Positions 45,394-54,342 are shown, counted from the stretch's first letter. The stretch is DNA of 64,000 nt from Guptibacillus hwajinpoensis (GCF_005144865.1 NZ_SWFM01000001.1:744001-808000), one strand, 5' to 3'. Numbers and translations are program-made. The notes: generated by a model not told the origin, from the sequence alone.

Positions 45394-48300
45394 TCTTGTG
45401 TTCCCCCTCTCTCATCCGTCTTAGAATTGTTTCATCATCTTCAACCGGTATTTGCTTATAAACATTGTCTTCCATTGCCTGATCAAATTGACAAAATGAA
45501 CGGTATGAGCAGAATGTACACGGTATTCTGTCTTTCATTTTGTAAGGATCAATATCAATTCGTCCATCGGAAATATCTGCACCAATTTCTTGAATCGTAT
45601 TTCGTGTGAATGACCTTAGAGATTGAAAGTCATCAGATGAAAGCACAGATGAATTTTTATAAAAGCTACCATCTTTCTTAAGCGCAGCCGGAATGATATC
45701 TGATTTCTTCAATTCAATATCACTATCCATTAGACTCACAACATCCTTATCAGCAAGAAGAAGCCCTTTCATCTTAAACTTCTTAAACAACTCTTGTTGA
45801 ATCGCTGCTTGGCCTGGAGCTGATGTTTGTAGCATGGGATTGTGAACATGGAAATACAGCATGCCTGCAGCTGTGGCGTCACGACCAAGCCAGATGTTTG
45901 CATTCGTAATAACCACATCAAGATACGTCAGCATTTGAAGCGCAAGGCCAAAATACACTTCTGATAAATCGAGTGATGTACCGCTCGATTTATAATCAAT
46001 GATACGAAGCAGAAGTTCATCGCCATTAAACGCTTGATCGACACGATCCACTCGCCCAATTAGTTGCAGCTTCACTCCATTTTTCAGCGTAAACTCGATC
46101 GGTGGTAATTCCTGATTTGGTCCAAATCCTAGTTCAAGACCAGCTGGTTGAAAACCGCTTTTTTGTGCTTGCTGACCGAGTACAGAAGATGCTCGCCCCA
46201 CTACTTGAGTTAACTTCCTCATAATGTAATGGTAACGGTTTGAACTTAATAGAATCTCATTCTGAAGTTTTGGAGCTATCTGTTCTACTATTTCTCCTGA
46301 TAGTTCATAGTATTGATTGGAAGAAATCTTTCCCCAATCCCAGTGACGTTGCTTAATCGTTTCAGCCATCATATTAAGTGCAGCATGGAAGAGCTGACCT
46401 ATATCTGGAGCTTCAAGTTTGAACGTTGATCGCTCCTTCAATTTTAATCCATGGGAAGCAAATTGAGAGAATGCACAGGATTTGTAACGTTCCATTCGTG
46501 ATACACTCGCTTGAATATTTGAACCATAGAGTTTCCTACTAGTTTCCTCAGATAAATCCCGAGCTTTATTTCGATAAAATAAGCTGTCAATTAACCGTAA
46601 CTTATCTTCTTCGGAAGGGTTCCTGACAAACCAGTTGTATGTGTCCCACCAGATTGGATCTATTGGATAACCTCGATTCCATTGACGGAGCTGACCTGTT
46701 AGCCTTCCTATTGTTTTAGAAGGATTCGTAATAAATGAAAGCTCGTCTATTGCTTCCTCGCCAGGCTCGGCAAACTTTAATCCAACCTCAAGTTCTGGAA
46801 ACATTTCCTGCAACCGATTCATCACAATCGATGGTTGGAGCCCCTTTCCTTCTTCATCTGCTAGCGGACAACTAACCCACAACGCATCCGATGGAGTAGA
46901 AAGAGAGTGGTAAATGAGAAATTCTTCGTCTAAAAGTCGACGTTTCAGACCCGGAGCAAGCTGTATGCCCTGCTCTTCTAGCTTCTCACGGTCCTGTTCA
47001 CTAAGCAGACCATCTTCTTGAATTCTCGCTGGTAAGACACCATCATTCACGCCTAGAAGAAAACCACACTTTACATTCGTGAATCTAGTTCGGTCAATAC
47101 TCCCGATTACCACTTGATCGAGTGATGCTGGAACGAGGGCGAATTTCATGCTTTCAATTCCTGCTTCAAGTAGTTTCGTAAACTGCTCGACCGTTAGCTT
47201 CTGATCCCCAATTAGTTCTACCGTTTCATCTAGGAGTGATACGACTGCATCCCAAACCTGATCGTGTTCTCTTGCTTTGGTAAGCTGGCCCGCTTGCTCA
47301 GCTTTCTCTTTCAAACGATCTACTTTTTCAGCTGCACTACTGTTCTCAAGAAGGTAATAAAGAGCTTCACACATATCTCTCACGGTATTTGCTTTCTTCA
47401 TTCTTCTTTCAAACTTTTCAAGAGGTGTGGATACCCACTCTTTCGTCTCATTTAGGCGATCTTCCATTTTCTCAAGCTCATCCGAAGTGATCGTCTCTTT
47501 GTCTTCAAGCTGCCGATAAATGTTAGACTTCCACCGCTCACCTGTCTTCCAACGGTATCCTTTAATTCCCCTAGCTATGACGTAATTCTCGAGCTCATCC
47601 ATTCGCTCTCGGATACCCTCTACGGTCTCACCAGTGTCATCCGGGAATAATAGTTCTGTTTTCACACAGCGGAAAACAGCTTCATAACGCCAATTGTATT
47701 GAATAATATCCAAACTCGACCGAAGAAGTTCAATTAGGGGGTGATGAAGCATTGTTCTTTTCTGATCTGAAAAAATTGGGATGTTATGGTCACCAAAAAT
47801 CGTTTCAACAAGTTCATAATAGGACGCCATGTTTCTAACCATGACCGAAATATCACGGAATCGGTAGCCCTCATCCCGAACAAGTCTGAGTGTTTCTCTA
47901 GCGGCAGCTTCTACCTCTGAACGAATATTAACGGCATGATGCAATTGAATTTGATTCAGTTGACCGCTATAAAGTATAGGTGGTCTTTCTCCATAATTCG
48001 CCTCTAAATGAGCAAGTTCACTATTTCGATATCGTTTTTGAGAAGTAAGAACAAGTGGCTGCTTAACCTCAACCCCTTCTTCATTCGCCATTCCTAAAAG
48101 AGTCTGATACGTTTTCGCAGGTTCATGAAACAGATCAAGTTCATGAATAGCAGAAAGGTTCATTTCTGGATCCATTGTAATTGTGAACGAGAGATTCGTC
48201 CCCTTTTTAATTAGCGCCTGAATCACTAGTAGTTCCTGAGGTGTAAAGCTATGAAAACCATCAATCAAAATCGTAGCGCCATCGAGGTAGCTTGATTCCT

Positions 48301-48877
48301 CTATTTTCTCAGCAAGAAGCGCAAGATAGTCTTCCGAATCAAGATAGTGACCAATCATTGCCTTTTGAAATGCATCATAAACAAGATGAAGGTCAAATAG
48401 TTTATCTTTTAGTAAACTACGTTCATCCTCGGTATATAAATCGTCTGCATAGCTTCTAATATCATCCGGTTCAAGACAATAGCGTTTGAACTCCGTTACC
48501 ATATCATTCAGCTGTTCAATATAGCCTGTTTTCTCAGATGAACGTTGATATATCCTAAGTTTCTGCTTATTCTCCTCAATGATATGACGAAGCATCATGC
48601 TTGTACCAACACTTGTCAGGTGAGGTCGTGCCATACCACCTGTTTCCTGAAGGACTTTCCAGGCAAGTCTCGTAAAACTGAATACCTGCGCTCGGATCAT
48701 GCCCTTTAAGCCACGGTTATGTACTAACTCGTATTCTGATTGAAATGTCATCTGTTCTGGTACTAAGTAAATCATGTCCTGACCGATTGGTCGATCGGTC
48801 AATTCATTCTGAATTTCTGATAAGCAATGGTCTGTTTTACCGCTCCCGGACCTGCCAATGACAAACTGAACCGTCAT
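45380..48877 (-). CDS. addB: Helicase-nuclease subunit AddB
   Basis: A 1165-residue AddB. Walker A is GRSGSGKTDHC at residues 8-18, and the helicase fold behind it is degenerate, as usual for the Chi-recognising subunit. The C-terminal nuclease motif is IIDYKSS. An Fe-S cluster staple is visible as one Cys in YKSCAFSQF plus C-x2-C-x5-C in CTFCSYRSFC near the C-terminus. First gene of addB-addA-sbcD-sbcC; ATG follows AGGAGG. Confidence 0.95.
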   Translation of the reverse strand: MTVQFVIGRSGSGKTDHCLSEIQNELTDRPIGQDMIYLVPEQMTFQSEYELVHNRGLKGMIRAQVFSFTRLAWKVLQETGGMARPHLTSVGTSMMLRHIIEENKQKLRIYQRSSEKTGYIEQLNDMVTEFKRYCLEPDDIRSYADDLYTEDERSLLKDKLFDLHLVYDAFQKAMIGHYLDSEDYLALLAEKIEESSYLDGATILIDGFHSFTPQELLVIQALIKKGTNLSFTITMDPEMNLSAIHELDLFHEPAKTYQTLLGMANEEGVEVKQPLVLTSQKRYRNSELAHLEANYGERPPILYSGQLNQIQLHHAVNIRSEVEAAARETLRLVRDEGYRFRDISVMVRNMASYYELVETIFGDHNIPIFSDQKRTMLHHPLIELLRSSLDIIQYNWRYEAVFRCVKTELLFPDDTGETVEGIRERMDELENYVIARGIKGYRWKTGERWKSNIYRQLEDKETITSDELEKMEDRLNETKEWVSTPLEKFERRMKKANTVRDMCEALYYLLENSSAAEKVDRLKEKAEQAGQLTKAREHDQVWDAVVSLLDETVELIGDQKLTVEQFTKLLEAGIESMKFALVPASLDQVVIGSIDRTRFTNVKCGFLLGVNDGVLPARIQEDGLLSEQDREKLEEQGIQLAPGLKRRLLDEEFLIYHSLSTPSDALWVSCPLADEEGKGLQPSIVMNRLQEMFPELEVGLKFAEPGEEAIDELSFITNPSKTIGRLTGQLRQWNRGYPIDPIWWDTYNWFVRNPSEEDKLRLIDSLFYRNKARDLSEETSRKLYGSNIQASVSRMERYKSCAFSQFASHGLKLKERSTFKLEAPDIGQLFHAALNMMAETIKQRHWDWGKISSNQYYELSGEIVEQIAPKLQNEILLSSNRYHYIMRKLTQVVGRASSVLGQQAQKSGFQPAGLELGFGPNQELPPIEFTLKNGVKLQLIGRVDRVDQAFNGDELLLRIIDYKSSGTSLDLSEVYFGLALQMLTYLDVVITNANIWLGRDATAAGMLYFHVHNPMLQTSAPGQAAIQQELFKKFKMKGLLLADKDVVSLMDSDIELKKSDIIPAALKKDGSFYKNSSVLSSDDFQSLRSFTRNTIQEIGADISDGRIDIDPYKMKDRIPCTFCSYRSFCQFDQAMEDNVYKQIPVEDDETILRRMREGEHKNESN

Positions 48878-49071
48878 TTTTTTGCCTCCTAGTCACTAAA
48901 CCCTATTTTCTATCACTATTATCTCATGTTTACATGAAATTGAATAGGATTGATAGGAAAACACGTTCGCATTTTGATGCTTAAATATTGTAAAAACCAG
49001 ACATGAGGTTTTTAGCTATTGAAGCAAGGGTATACCATATGTAAGAACATATTTATAAGGGAGTTTTGATT

Positions 49072-49266
49072 ATGGAGAAAGAATTTGAAACGTTTAAATG
49101 GGAATTGAATCGCCTTACACGCGATATGTCAGAATTTGTCCAGAGCTATGAAAAGCTTGATGATGGGCAAAAAAGAAGTGTATCAAATAATTATCCATTC
49201 ACCTCAGATCTTCACGACTTAAAAAACATGGTTGCGAAATGGAACGACACAGTTAATAAAATGTAA
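49072..49266 (+). CDS. Small helical protein (64 aa), unknown
   Basis: A 64-residue protein starting MEKEFETFKWELNRL, with no membrane segment or Cys, predicted mostly helical. I do not recognise a family. AAGGGAG precedes ATG at 49072 by 8 nt; the TTG at 49066 is too close. A terminator follows at once. It lies between the repair operon and the cotJ operon. Confidence 0.6.
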   Translation: MEKEFETFKWELNRLTRDMSEFVQSYEKLDDGQKRSVSNNYPFTSDLHDLKNMVAKWNDTVNKM

Positions 49267-49268
49267 GC

Positions 49269-49302
49269 AAAAGAGCACTTCCGAAAGCGGAGGTGCTCTT
49301 TT
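49269..49302. terminator. Intrinsic terminator
   Basis: AAAAGAGCACTTCCG (49269-49283) and CGGAGGTGCTCTTTT (49288-49302) pair with one G-U and an AAAG loop, and a T run follows. Confidence 0.85.
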
Positions 49303-49353
49303 ATTTATATGATTGCAGCTTGTTAAGTTTATACATGTTTTCTTTTTGGGACT

Positions 49354-49361
49354 CATACATC
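49354..49361 (+). promoter_or_regulatory. Candidate sigma-E -10 element of cotJ
   Basis: CATACATC resembles the sporulation sigma-E -10 consensus CATACANT with one mismatch, 35 nt before the cotJA start. I see no convincing -35 element. Confidence 0.3.
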
Positions 49362-49395
49362 TAAAGAATGAAGGTTGTATTGAAGGAGGTCGATC

Positions 49396-49605
49396 ATGTA
49401 TACAAACAGGAAATACTACGAACCTTATGTTGGTCCTTTTGATCCCTGTCCCCCCATTCGAGTGAAGTCATACTCAACTCCACCTAACCTTTATATGGGC
49501 TTTCAGCCTCCAGGTCTTGAACAATATTCTGCCCGAGAAGCACTCTATCGAGGTACACTCTGGAAAGCACTTTGTGATCCATATCGTTCAAAACGGGAGG
49601 AGTAG
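49396..49605 (+). CDS. cotJA: Spore coat associated protein CotJA
   Basis: A 69-residue protein rich in Pro and Tyr (YYEPYVGPFDPCPP...). The EQYSAREALYRGTLWKALCDPY segment is conserved in CotJA. It is part of the cotJ operon made in the mother cell and deposited in the inner spore coat. ATG follows GAAGGAGGTCG. cotJB begins 2 nt after its stop. Confidence 0.9.
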   Translation: MYTNRKYYEPYVGPFDPCPPIRVKSYSTPPNLYMGFQPPGLEQYSAREALYRGTLWKALCDPYRSKREE

Positions 49606-49607
49606 CA

Positions 49608-49874
49608 ATGTCTCGCAAACAGCTTCCTAAAGCATATTACGAGCTTCTTGAAGAACTACAAGCATGTGATTTTGTTCTCGTCGAATTAACCCTATACCTT
49701 GACACCCATCCAAGTGATTACGATGCTATTGCGCAATTCAATGAATATGCCAAAATGAGAAAACAGCTGAAGAAGCGTTATGAAAAAGAAAACGGTCCGT
49801 TGCAACAATATGGGAACAGCTACTCAAGTTATCCATGGAATTGGGACGATACACCATGGCCATGGCAAGTCTAG
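49608..49874 (+). CDS. cotJB: Spore coat protein CotJB
   Basis: An 88-residue CotJB: YYELLEELQACDFVLVELTLYLDTHP is the conserved core, followed by EYAKMRKQLKKRYE and a Trp/Pro-rich C-terminus (PWNWDDTPWPWQV). It lies between cotJA and cotJC with a GGGAGGAG site. Confidence 0.92.
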   Translation: MSRKQLPKAYYELLEELQACDFVLVELTLYLDTHPSDYDAIAQFNEYAKMRKQLKKRYEKENGPLQQYGNSYSSYPWNWDDTPWPWQV

Positions 49875-49894
49875 GCACGAAAGGATGAGGTACC

Positions 49895-50464
49895 ATTTGG
49901 GTTTATGAGAAGAAATTACAATATCCAGTGAAAGTAAGAACATGTAATCCTATGCTCGCTAAATTTCTAATTGAACAGTACGGTGGAGCAGATGGGGAAC
50001 TTGCCGCCGCTCTAAGATATTTAAATCAGCGCTACACCATACCTGATAAAGTCGTTGGTTTGTTAACGGATATTGGTACAGAAGAATTCGCTCATCTGGA
50101 AATGATTGCAACAATGATTTATAAACTAACAAAAGATGCTACCGCTGATCAAATGAAAGAAGCAGGTCTTGGAGCACATTATGCGAATCACGACAGCGCC
50201 CTTTTCTACTCCAATGCAGCTGGTGTCCCATGGTCAGCAAGTTATATCGCAGCTAAAGGCGACCCTATCGCAGATCTATACGAAGATATCGCAGCTGAAG
50301 AAAAAGCCCGCGCAACCTACCAATGGATCATCGACCTATCAGACGACCCTGACCTTAACGACTCTCTCGCCTTCCTAAGAGAAAGAGAAATTATCCATTC
50401 CCAACGCTTTAGAGAAGCTGTTGAAATATTGAAAGAAGAAAAAGATAAAAAGAAGATCTTTTAG
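49895..50464 (+). CDS. cotJC: Spore coat manganese catalase CotJC, apparent ATT start
   Basis: A 189-residue manganese-catalase family protein. Ferritin-like helices carry metal ligands in EQYGGADGELAAALRYL, GTEEFAHLEMIATMI and DIAAEEKARATYQW, and REREIIHSQRF closes the set. The family N-terminus (Trp-Val-Tyr-Glu-Lys-Lys-Leu-Gln-Tyr-Pro) is encoded in frame just upstream of GTG 49928, but the codon at the initiator position is ATT (49895-49897), behind AAAGGATGAGG. Using ATT restores exactly the usual 189-residue length. If ATT is not used, GTG 49928 would give a protein 11 residues shorter with no obvious ribosome binding site. Confidence 0.85.
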   Translation: MWVYEKKLQYPVKVRTCNPMLAKFLIEQYGGADGELAAALRYLNQRYTIPDKVVGLLTDIGTEEFAHLEMIATMIYKLTKDATADQMKEAGLGAHYANHDSALFYSNAAGVPWSASYIAAKGDPIADLYEDIAAEEKARATYQWIIDLSDDPDLNDSLAFLREREIIHSQRFREAVEILKEEKDKKKIF

Positions 50465-50468
50465 TTGG

Positions 50469-51139
50469 AAAAGCGGAAACGAGCGTTTAGAAACGAAGAT
50501 ATTGGAACTCTTGAACTGGAACACGCTCTTTGTGTTCCGGTGAAAGAGTGAAATATCGTAGTTTCTGCGAGTTGCAGCTGGATCTACGAAAAGCGGAAGT
50601 GGCCGTTTAGACCCGGCAGGCACTGGAAGCATCCAAATTGAACACGTTCTTTGTGTTCGAGTTGGATGGTGAAGTGACCGAGGGTCTGGCCACTGCAGCT
50701 GGATCTACGAAAAGCGGAAGAGCCCGTATAGACCCGACAAGCGCTGGAGCCTTACGAAATGAACTCGTTTTTTGTGTTCAGATCGCGGAAGGCGAAGCGA
50801 TCGAGGGGCTGGGCTCTGCAGCTGGATCTACGAAATGCGGAAACGAGCGTTTAGAAACGGAGATATTGGAACTCTTGAACTGGAACACGTTTTTTGTGTT
50901 CCGGTGAAAGAGTGAAATATCGTAGTTTCTGCGAGTTGCAGCTAGATCTAATGAAAAAAGGAAGAGCCCGTATAGACCCGACAAGCGCTGGAGCCTTACG
51001 AAATGAACACGTTTTTTGTGTTCAGGTCGGAAGGCGAAGCGATCGAGGGGCTGGGCTCTGCAGCTGGATCTACGAAAAGCGGAAACGAGCGTTTAGAAAC
51101 GAAGATATTGGTACTCTTGGACTGGAACACGTTTTTTAT
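50469..51139 (+). repeat. Array of five and a half 120-bp hairpin repeats
   Basis: Units at about 50469-50587, 50588-50706, 50707-50827, 50828-50948, 50949-51067 and a truncated sixth at 51068-51139. Types alternate: A (outer arms near AGAAAC/GTTTCT) in units 1, 4 and 6; B (AGTGGCC/GGCCACT) in 2; C (AGAGCCC/GGGCTCT) in 3 and 5. Every unit has the GAACACG...TTTGTGTTC tip and the GCAGCTGGATCTA-CGAAAAGCGGAA linker. It fills the gap between cotJC and the next gene. Confidence 0.85.
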
Positions 51140-51160
51140 AGTAGAACCATACTAAACACA

Positions 51161-51185
51161 AAAACCATGCATTCTGCATGGTTTT
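51161..51185. terminator. Bidirectional terminator
   Basis: AAAACCATGCA (51161-51171) and TGCATGGTTTT (51175-51185) form a perfect 11-bp stem with a 3-nt loop. It closes the VTT-domain gene on the minus strand. Confidence 0.8.
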
Positions 51186-51190
51186 CTCCA

Positions 51191-51817
51191 TTACCTCGCC
51201 TGATCCTCGGTTTGATGCTTCCTCGGTCGTTGGTTCAGTTTATATTCAATCATTTTCCCCGCTCCCCAAAGAATGAAGATCGCAAGCAATATTAAGACCA
51301 TTTCTAGTGGTCGGTGAATTAAAGCAAACACATCATGTCCTATAAATGACACGATTGCGATCATCACCATTTTTCCAAGCAGTACAGCCAACACAAAACT
51401 TCGTATGCTCATATTCGATAACCCCGCTACCACATTAATTAAGGCAGAAGGAGTAAACGGAAAGCAAAGAAGAAGGAAAACCATGCCAAAACCATGGCGT
51501 TCAATCCATCGCAGTGTTTTCTCAATTTTGGGATGTCTTGTAACAACACGCATAAATCGTTGTCTAGCCAATCTTCTAACTACCACAAAAACGATTAATG
51601 CGCCAAGAGACGCACCGATCCAGGACAATAGCGATCCATACCAGAATCCGTACGCAGCTGCATTTCCAGCTACAAAAAGAAACAAAGGTAAAATAGGAAT
51701 AACAGCTTCTAACATAGGAAGCAAAATACCGGGTAATGGACCAAGCGCTCTGTACTGGCTAAGCCATGCTCTTATTGTTTCTTCATTCAAGAAATCTTTG
51801 ATCATTTCCCATTCCAT
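51191..51817 (-). CDS. TVP38/TMEM64 (VTT domain) membrane protein
   Basis: A 208-residue membrane protein with the VTT/DedA-like core: re-entrant segment PLPGILLPMLEAVIPILPLFLF, then GASLGALIVFVVVR and FPFTPSALINVVAGLSNM, the conserved F-x-P-x-x-x-x-N/G pattern. The tail is basic. Family members are implicated in lipid scrambling or membrane homeostasis; the exact role here is unknown. ATG at 51817 has GAGG 11 nt upstream. Single gene. Confidence 0.83.
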   Translation of the reverse strand: MEWEMIKDFLNEETIRAWLSQYRALGPLPGILLPMLEAVIPILPLFLFVAGNAAAYGFWYGSLLSWIGASLGALIVFVVVRRLARQRFMRVVTRHPKIEKTLRWIERHGFGMVFLLLCFPFTPSALINVVAGLSNMSIRSFVLAVLLGKMVMIAIVSFIGHDVFALIHRPLEMVLILLAIFILWGAGKMIEYKLNQRPRKHQTEDQAR

Positions 51818-51919
51818 ATGGGATTCAACCTCGTTTCATGGTGCCTAAGTCAGAATGACAGCACAAGATGCTTATTGCTATTATTAAATCATAAAAGAAT
51901 TCGTTAAGAAAGCTTCTAA

Positions 51920-52375
51920 TTAATTCATAAGTGCTTTATAAACTTCCTCATCAAGCTCTTCAGCTTTCTTTTTGTTATAAGTCTTCTCGTACTTAGGTTC
52001 AGTCGTAATTTTTGCTCCCCAGAACATCGTTTCCATAACCTGATCAATTTCAACATTAATTTTGGCTAATTTTAAAGATACACCAGCCATTGCTTCTTCT
52101 AAGATTGTTGCCTTACCTTGAATAGAATAAACTGTCTCAAGCCCAATGACAGTTAAAACGACACCAGCATGATGTTTTACGTTTTGAACTGTTCTAGAGT
52201 TAGTCGTAACTGAGAAGCGAATATTCCCTTTATCAACACTTTTCACCCAAGATATCGCAGAAACATTAGGGGTTTCATTCTCATAATCGATCGTAGAGAG
52301 CATCACAAGCTTTTCGCCCTCCAAAAATGTAACTAACTCATCAGTTAATTGTGTCATATTGTCTTTTTTAGCCAA
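51920..52375 (-). CDS. Pyridoxamine 5'-phosphate oxidase-fold, FMN-binding protein
   Basis: A 151-residue split-barrel flavin-binding protein. VMLSTIDYENETPNVSAISWV is the typical first strand pair, and SVTTNSRTVQNVKHHAGVVLTVIG is the flavin-contact region. It has an acidic helical C-terminus. Substrate is unknown; likely not true PNP oxidase. TTG at 52375 lies 7 nt after AAAGGA and is my choice. ATG at 52384 abuts that site and ATG at 52357 has none. Confidence 0.75.
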   Translation of the reverse strand: MAKKDNMTQLTDELVTFLEGEKLVMLSTIDYENETPNVSAISWVKSVDKGNIRFSVTTNSRTVQNVKHHAGVVLTVIGLETVYSIQGKATILEEAMAGVSLKLAKINVEIDQVMETMFWGAKITTEPKYEKTYNKKKAEELDEEVYKALMN

Positions 52376-52484
52376 ACGTCTCATCCTTTCGAACCTATTC
52401 TCTACTCTTTCCTAAAAGACTACCATGAATACCGCATAATGGAAACGCTTCATCATGGCTCAATAGATAATAAGGTGTTAGACA

Positions 52485-52512
52485 TAAAAAAACCGCACTC
52501 CTTGAGCACGGT
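52485..52512 (-). terminator. Weak terminator downstream of the 171-aa membrane-anchored protein
   Basis: On the minus strand ACCGTGCTC and GAGTGCGGT form a stem with a 2x2 internal loop, followed by a T run, about 120 nt past the stop of the gene at 52634. Confidence 0.5.
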
Positions 52513-52633
52513 CCATAGGGGGAAAATCACTTTCAAACTTACTTAGGGGGTTTGATAGTAACTATTCCCGATCATCAAAAAAACAAAACTACAAATTACA
52601 ATTAATTTGATTAATTTTTTATCTAATGTAGCG

Positions 52634-53149
52634 TTACAATTCAACAGGTATACGGAACATAAAAACTTCTTCTTTACCATTTACTATTATTGGTACTTTC
52701 ACTTCAATTTGATATACCCCTGATTCCAACTGTTCAGTTGTTAAGGTCTTCCCTTCAATAATCTCATCTTTTGATACGATTCTTTTAGTTGAAGGAACTT
52801 GTGAAGAATAGGGAATTACAATTTGGTCGTTCTCTTGATTGGTAATTTGATAATCTAGTAGACCATCATCAACAACCTCAATTTCTTCCTTTTCTTCTCC
52901 TTGATACTTAATCTTAGCAGCTAAGCTAATGGTCTCGTTATCCTTCAGTTTGCTGTTCACAAGAGCTCCAAATGGAACTTTTGGCTGTGTTTCAGATCTA
53001 GAAACAACATCTTTTTGATTTTCGCTAAGTAAATACTCGCTCGTATTCATTTTCCGGTCACTAAATAGAACATTTGCAGCACCTACGATAATGAAAGCAA
53101 CAAAAAATAGAATAATGAATTTTGAGCTGTTAAACTTTATTTTCTTCAT
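52634..53149 (-). CDS. Membrane-anchored extracellular protein, unknown
   Basis: A 171-residue protein with one N-terminal hydrophobic segment (residues 11-30, ILFFVAFIIVGAANVLF) followed by a polar region and predicted beta strands. YQIEVKVPIIVNGKEEVFMFRIPVEL forms the end. Topology suggests a signal anchor with the body outside the cell. I do not recognise a family. The intergenic region upstream contains an empty repeat element. A weak terminator lies downstream. Confidence 0.65.
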   Translation of the reverse strand: MKKIKFNSSKFIILFFVAFIIVGAANVLFSDRKMNTSEYLLSENQKDVVSRSETQPKVPFGALVNSKLKDNETISLAAKIKYQGEEKEEIEVVDDGLLDYQITNQENDQIVIPYSSQVPSTKRIVSKDEIIEGKTLTTEQLESGVYQIEVKVPIIVNGKEEVFMFRIPVEL

Positions 53150-53252
53150 GGTTACATCCTTCCCAATTGACTCAATGCCAACATTATATCATTTCCACAT
53201 CTTGATGAAATAGATATTTCCCAATCATTCGTTGACGTTTGATACACTAATT

Positions 53253-53376
53253 AAAAGGCTGTTTTCATAGATATTGTCGCTATAAGAGTAGTGGTTGATT
53301 TCCACTCCAATCACCATTGAAGTGTGATTTTTATACTAAACCACTTTCAAAAACAACAACTTTTTAGAAATGAGCC
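53253..53376 (+). repeat. Intergenic element, empty form
   Basis: AAAAGGCTGTTTTCATAG at the left, a single TTTCCACTCCAATCACC junction, and AAAACAACAACTTTTTAG...GAGCC at the right. About 124 bp with no GC core. It clearly matches the outer halves of the full copies. Confidence 0.7.
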
Positions 53377-53409
53377 TATTAAAAAGAAACAAGGAAAGGA
53401 TGTTAACCG

Positions 53410-53502
53410 ATGTCTTTTATTATGGATATCCTTTACGGTGTCGGTATTGTGTTTCTAATGCTAATTGGTTTGTACTTTGTTGATCTTTTTCGAAAAAAAT
53501 AA
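53410..53502 (+). CDS. Small single-pass membrane protein (30 aa)
   Basis: A 30-residue ORF, starting MSFIMDILYGVGIVFL and ending DLFRKK, with AAAGGATG 8 nt upstream. One hydrophobic helix (about 7-24) followed by a positive tail gives a typical small membrane protein with N-out/C-in topology. I do not recognise a family. Good ribosome binding site and composition support a real gene, though at this length chance remains. Confidence 0.5.
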   Translation: MSFIMDILYGVGIVFLMLIGLYFVDLFRKK

Positions 53503-53503
53503 C

Positions 53504-53722
53504 TTATGCATTCGGACCAGCTTTGTATACAACTGATGGAGCAGGATCAATGACTGATGCGTCATATTCTTGTTTCACCGTGCCCTTTGGCATGTCCTTA
53601 ATCATACGAACAAGTTCTTCTTCATCAGGATTGTATCCTTTTTCCGATAAATACTCCATGATTTCTCTTGTTGTAACCGGTTCCTCAATATTTCTTAAAA
53701 AAGTTAGAATTTCATTCTGCAT
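53504..53722 (-). CDS. Small winged-helix-like protein (72 aa), unknown
   Basis: A 72-residue protein beginning MQNEILTFLRNIEEPVTTREIMEYLSEKGY. The spacing of EPVTTREIMEYLS resembles a helix-turn-helix, so it may bind DNA, but that is inference. The C-terminal VVYKAGPNA looks like the wing. The frame extends to 53767, but ATG at 53722 follows AAAGGAGAATTCAC. It converges with the 30-aa ORF, whose stop is adjacent. Confidence 0.65.
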   Translation of the reverse strand: MQNEILTFLRNIEEPVTTREIMEYLSEKGYNPDEEELVRMIKDMPKGTVKQEYDASVIDPAPSVVYKAGPNA

Positions 53723-53889
53723 GTGAATTCTCCTTTCAGCCATGGTTAATTGTCTACATTTATTCATTACCCTCCGACACAGATTGTAATCGTGAAGAAT
53801 ATCACGGTCTTCCCAACTTTAATAAAATTCGCTAAACTTAATAGTAGGATAAGACTTAGTAAAGTGAATTAAGGAAGGGGTAACACAGA

Positions 53890-54342
53890 GTGCGCGGAAA
53901 CTTATTATTACTATCCATTCTTTTCGTTGTCCTTGCAGGCTGCGGAAACAATTCTCCAGAATCATCATCAACTGAATCAAACGGAGGGGAACAAATGAAA
54001 AAAGAACTATCCTTTGAAACAGTCACCATGCAAAATGCTCCAAAAGATATTCAAGCTACCGTTCAACAAAAATGGCTTGAGAAATCAACTTTTACTGTAC
54101 CATCTGGAGATGATCTTTATATTGTTATTACGAGAGGTGAAATGCCGACTGGCGGCTATTCTGTTCAAGTCGACAGTATCGTGGAAGAAGAAGGCCAACT
54201 CACTGTCTCCTATTACTACACAGACCCTAAAAAAGATGCCATGGTAACACAAGCCATCACGAAGCCAATCGTCATTACACGTATTGATTTAACAAATGCT
54301 CGAGTTAATTTTAAAGAAATTCAAAAAAGCTCTCCTGAATAA
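53890..54342 (+). CDS. Lipoprotein with PrcB C-terminal-like domain
   Basis: A 150-residue lipoprotein: signal peptide with lipobox LAGC (Cys18), Ser/Glu/Asn-rich linker, then a beta domain with RGEMPTGGYSVQVDSIVEEEGQLTVSY, characteristic of the PrcB_C family of protease-complex-associated or inhibitor-like domains. It would be anchored on the outer face of the membrane. Start is GTG behind GGAAGGGG. Function here is unproven. Confidence 0.78.
   Translation: MRGNLLLLSILFVVLAGCGNNSPESSSTESNGGEQMKKELSFETVTMQNAPKDIQATVQQKWLEKSTFTVPSGDDLYIVITRGEMPTGGYSVQVDSIVEEEGQLTVSYYYTDPKKDAMVTQAITKPIVITRIDLTNARVNFKEIQKSSPE

Noticed and set aside
50638-51295. Open frames of 68-133 codons within the second hairpin array
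   Set aside because: They are translations of the repeat itself, lack ribosome binding sites, and appear in several frames on both strands at the same unit positions.
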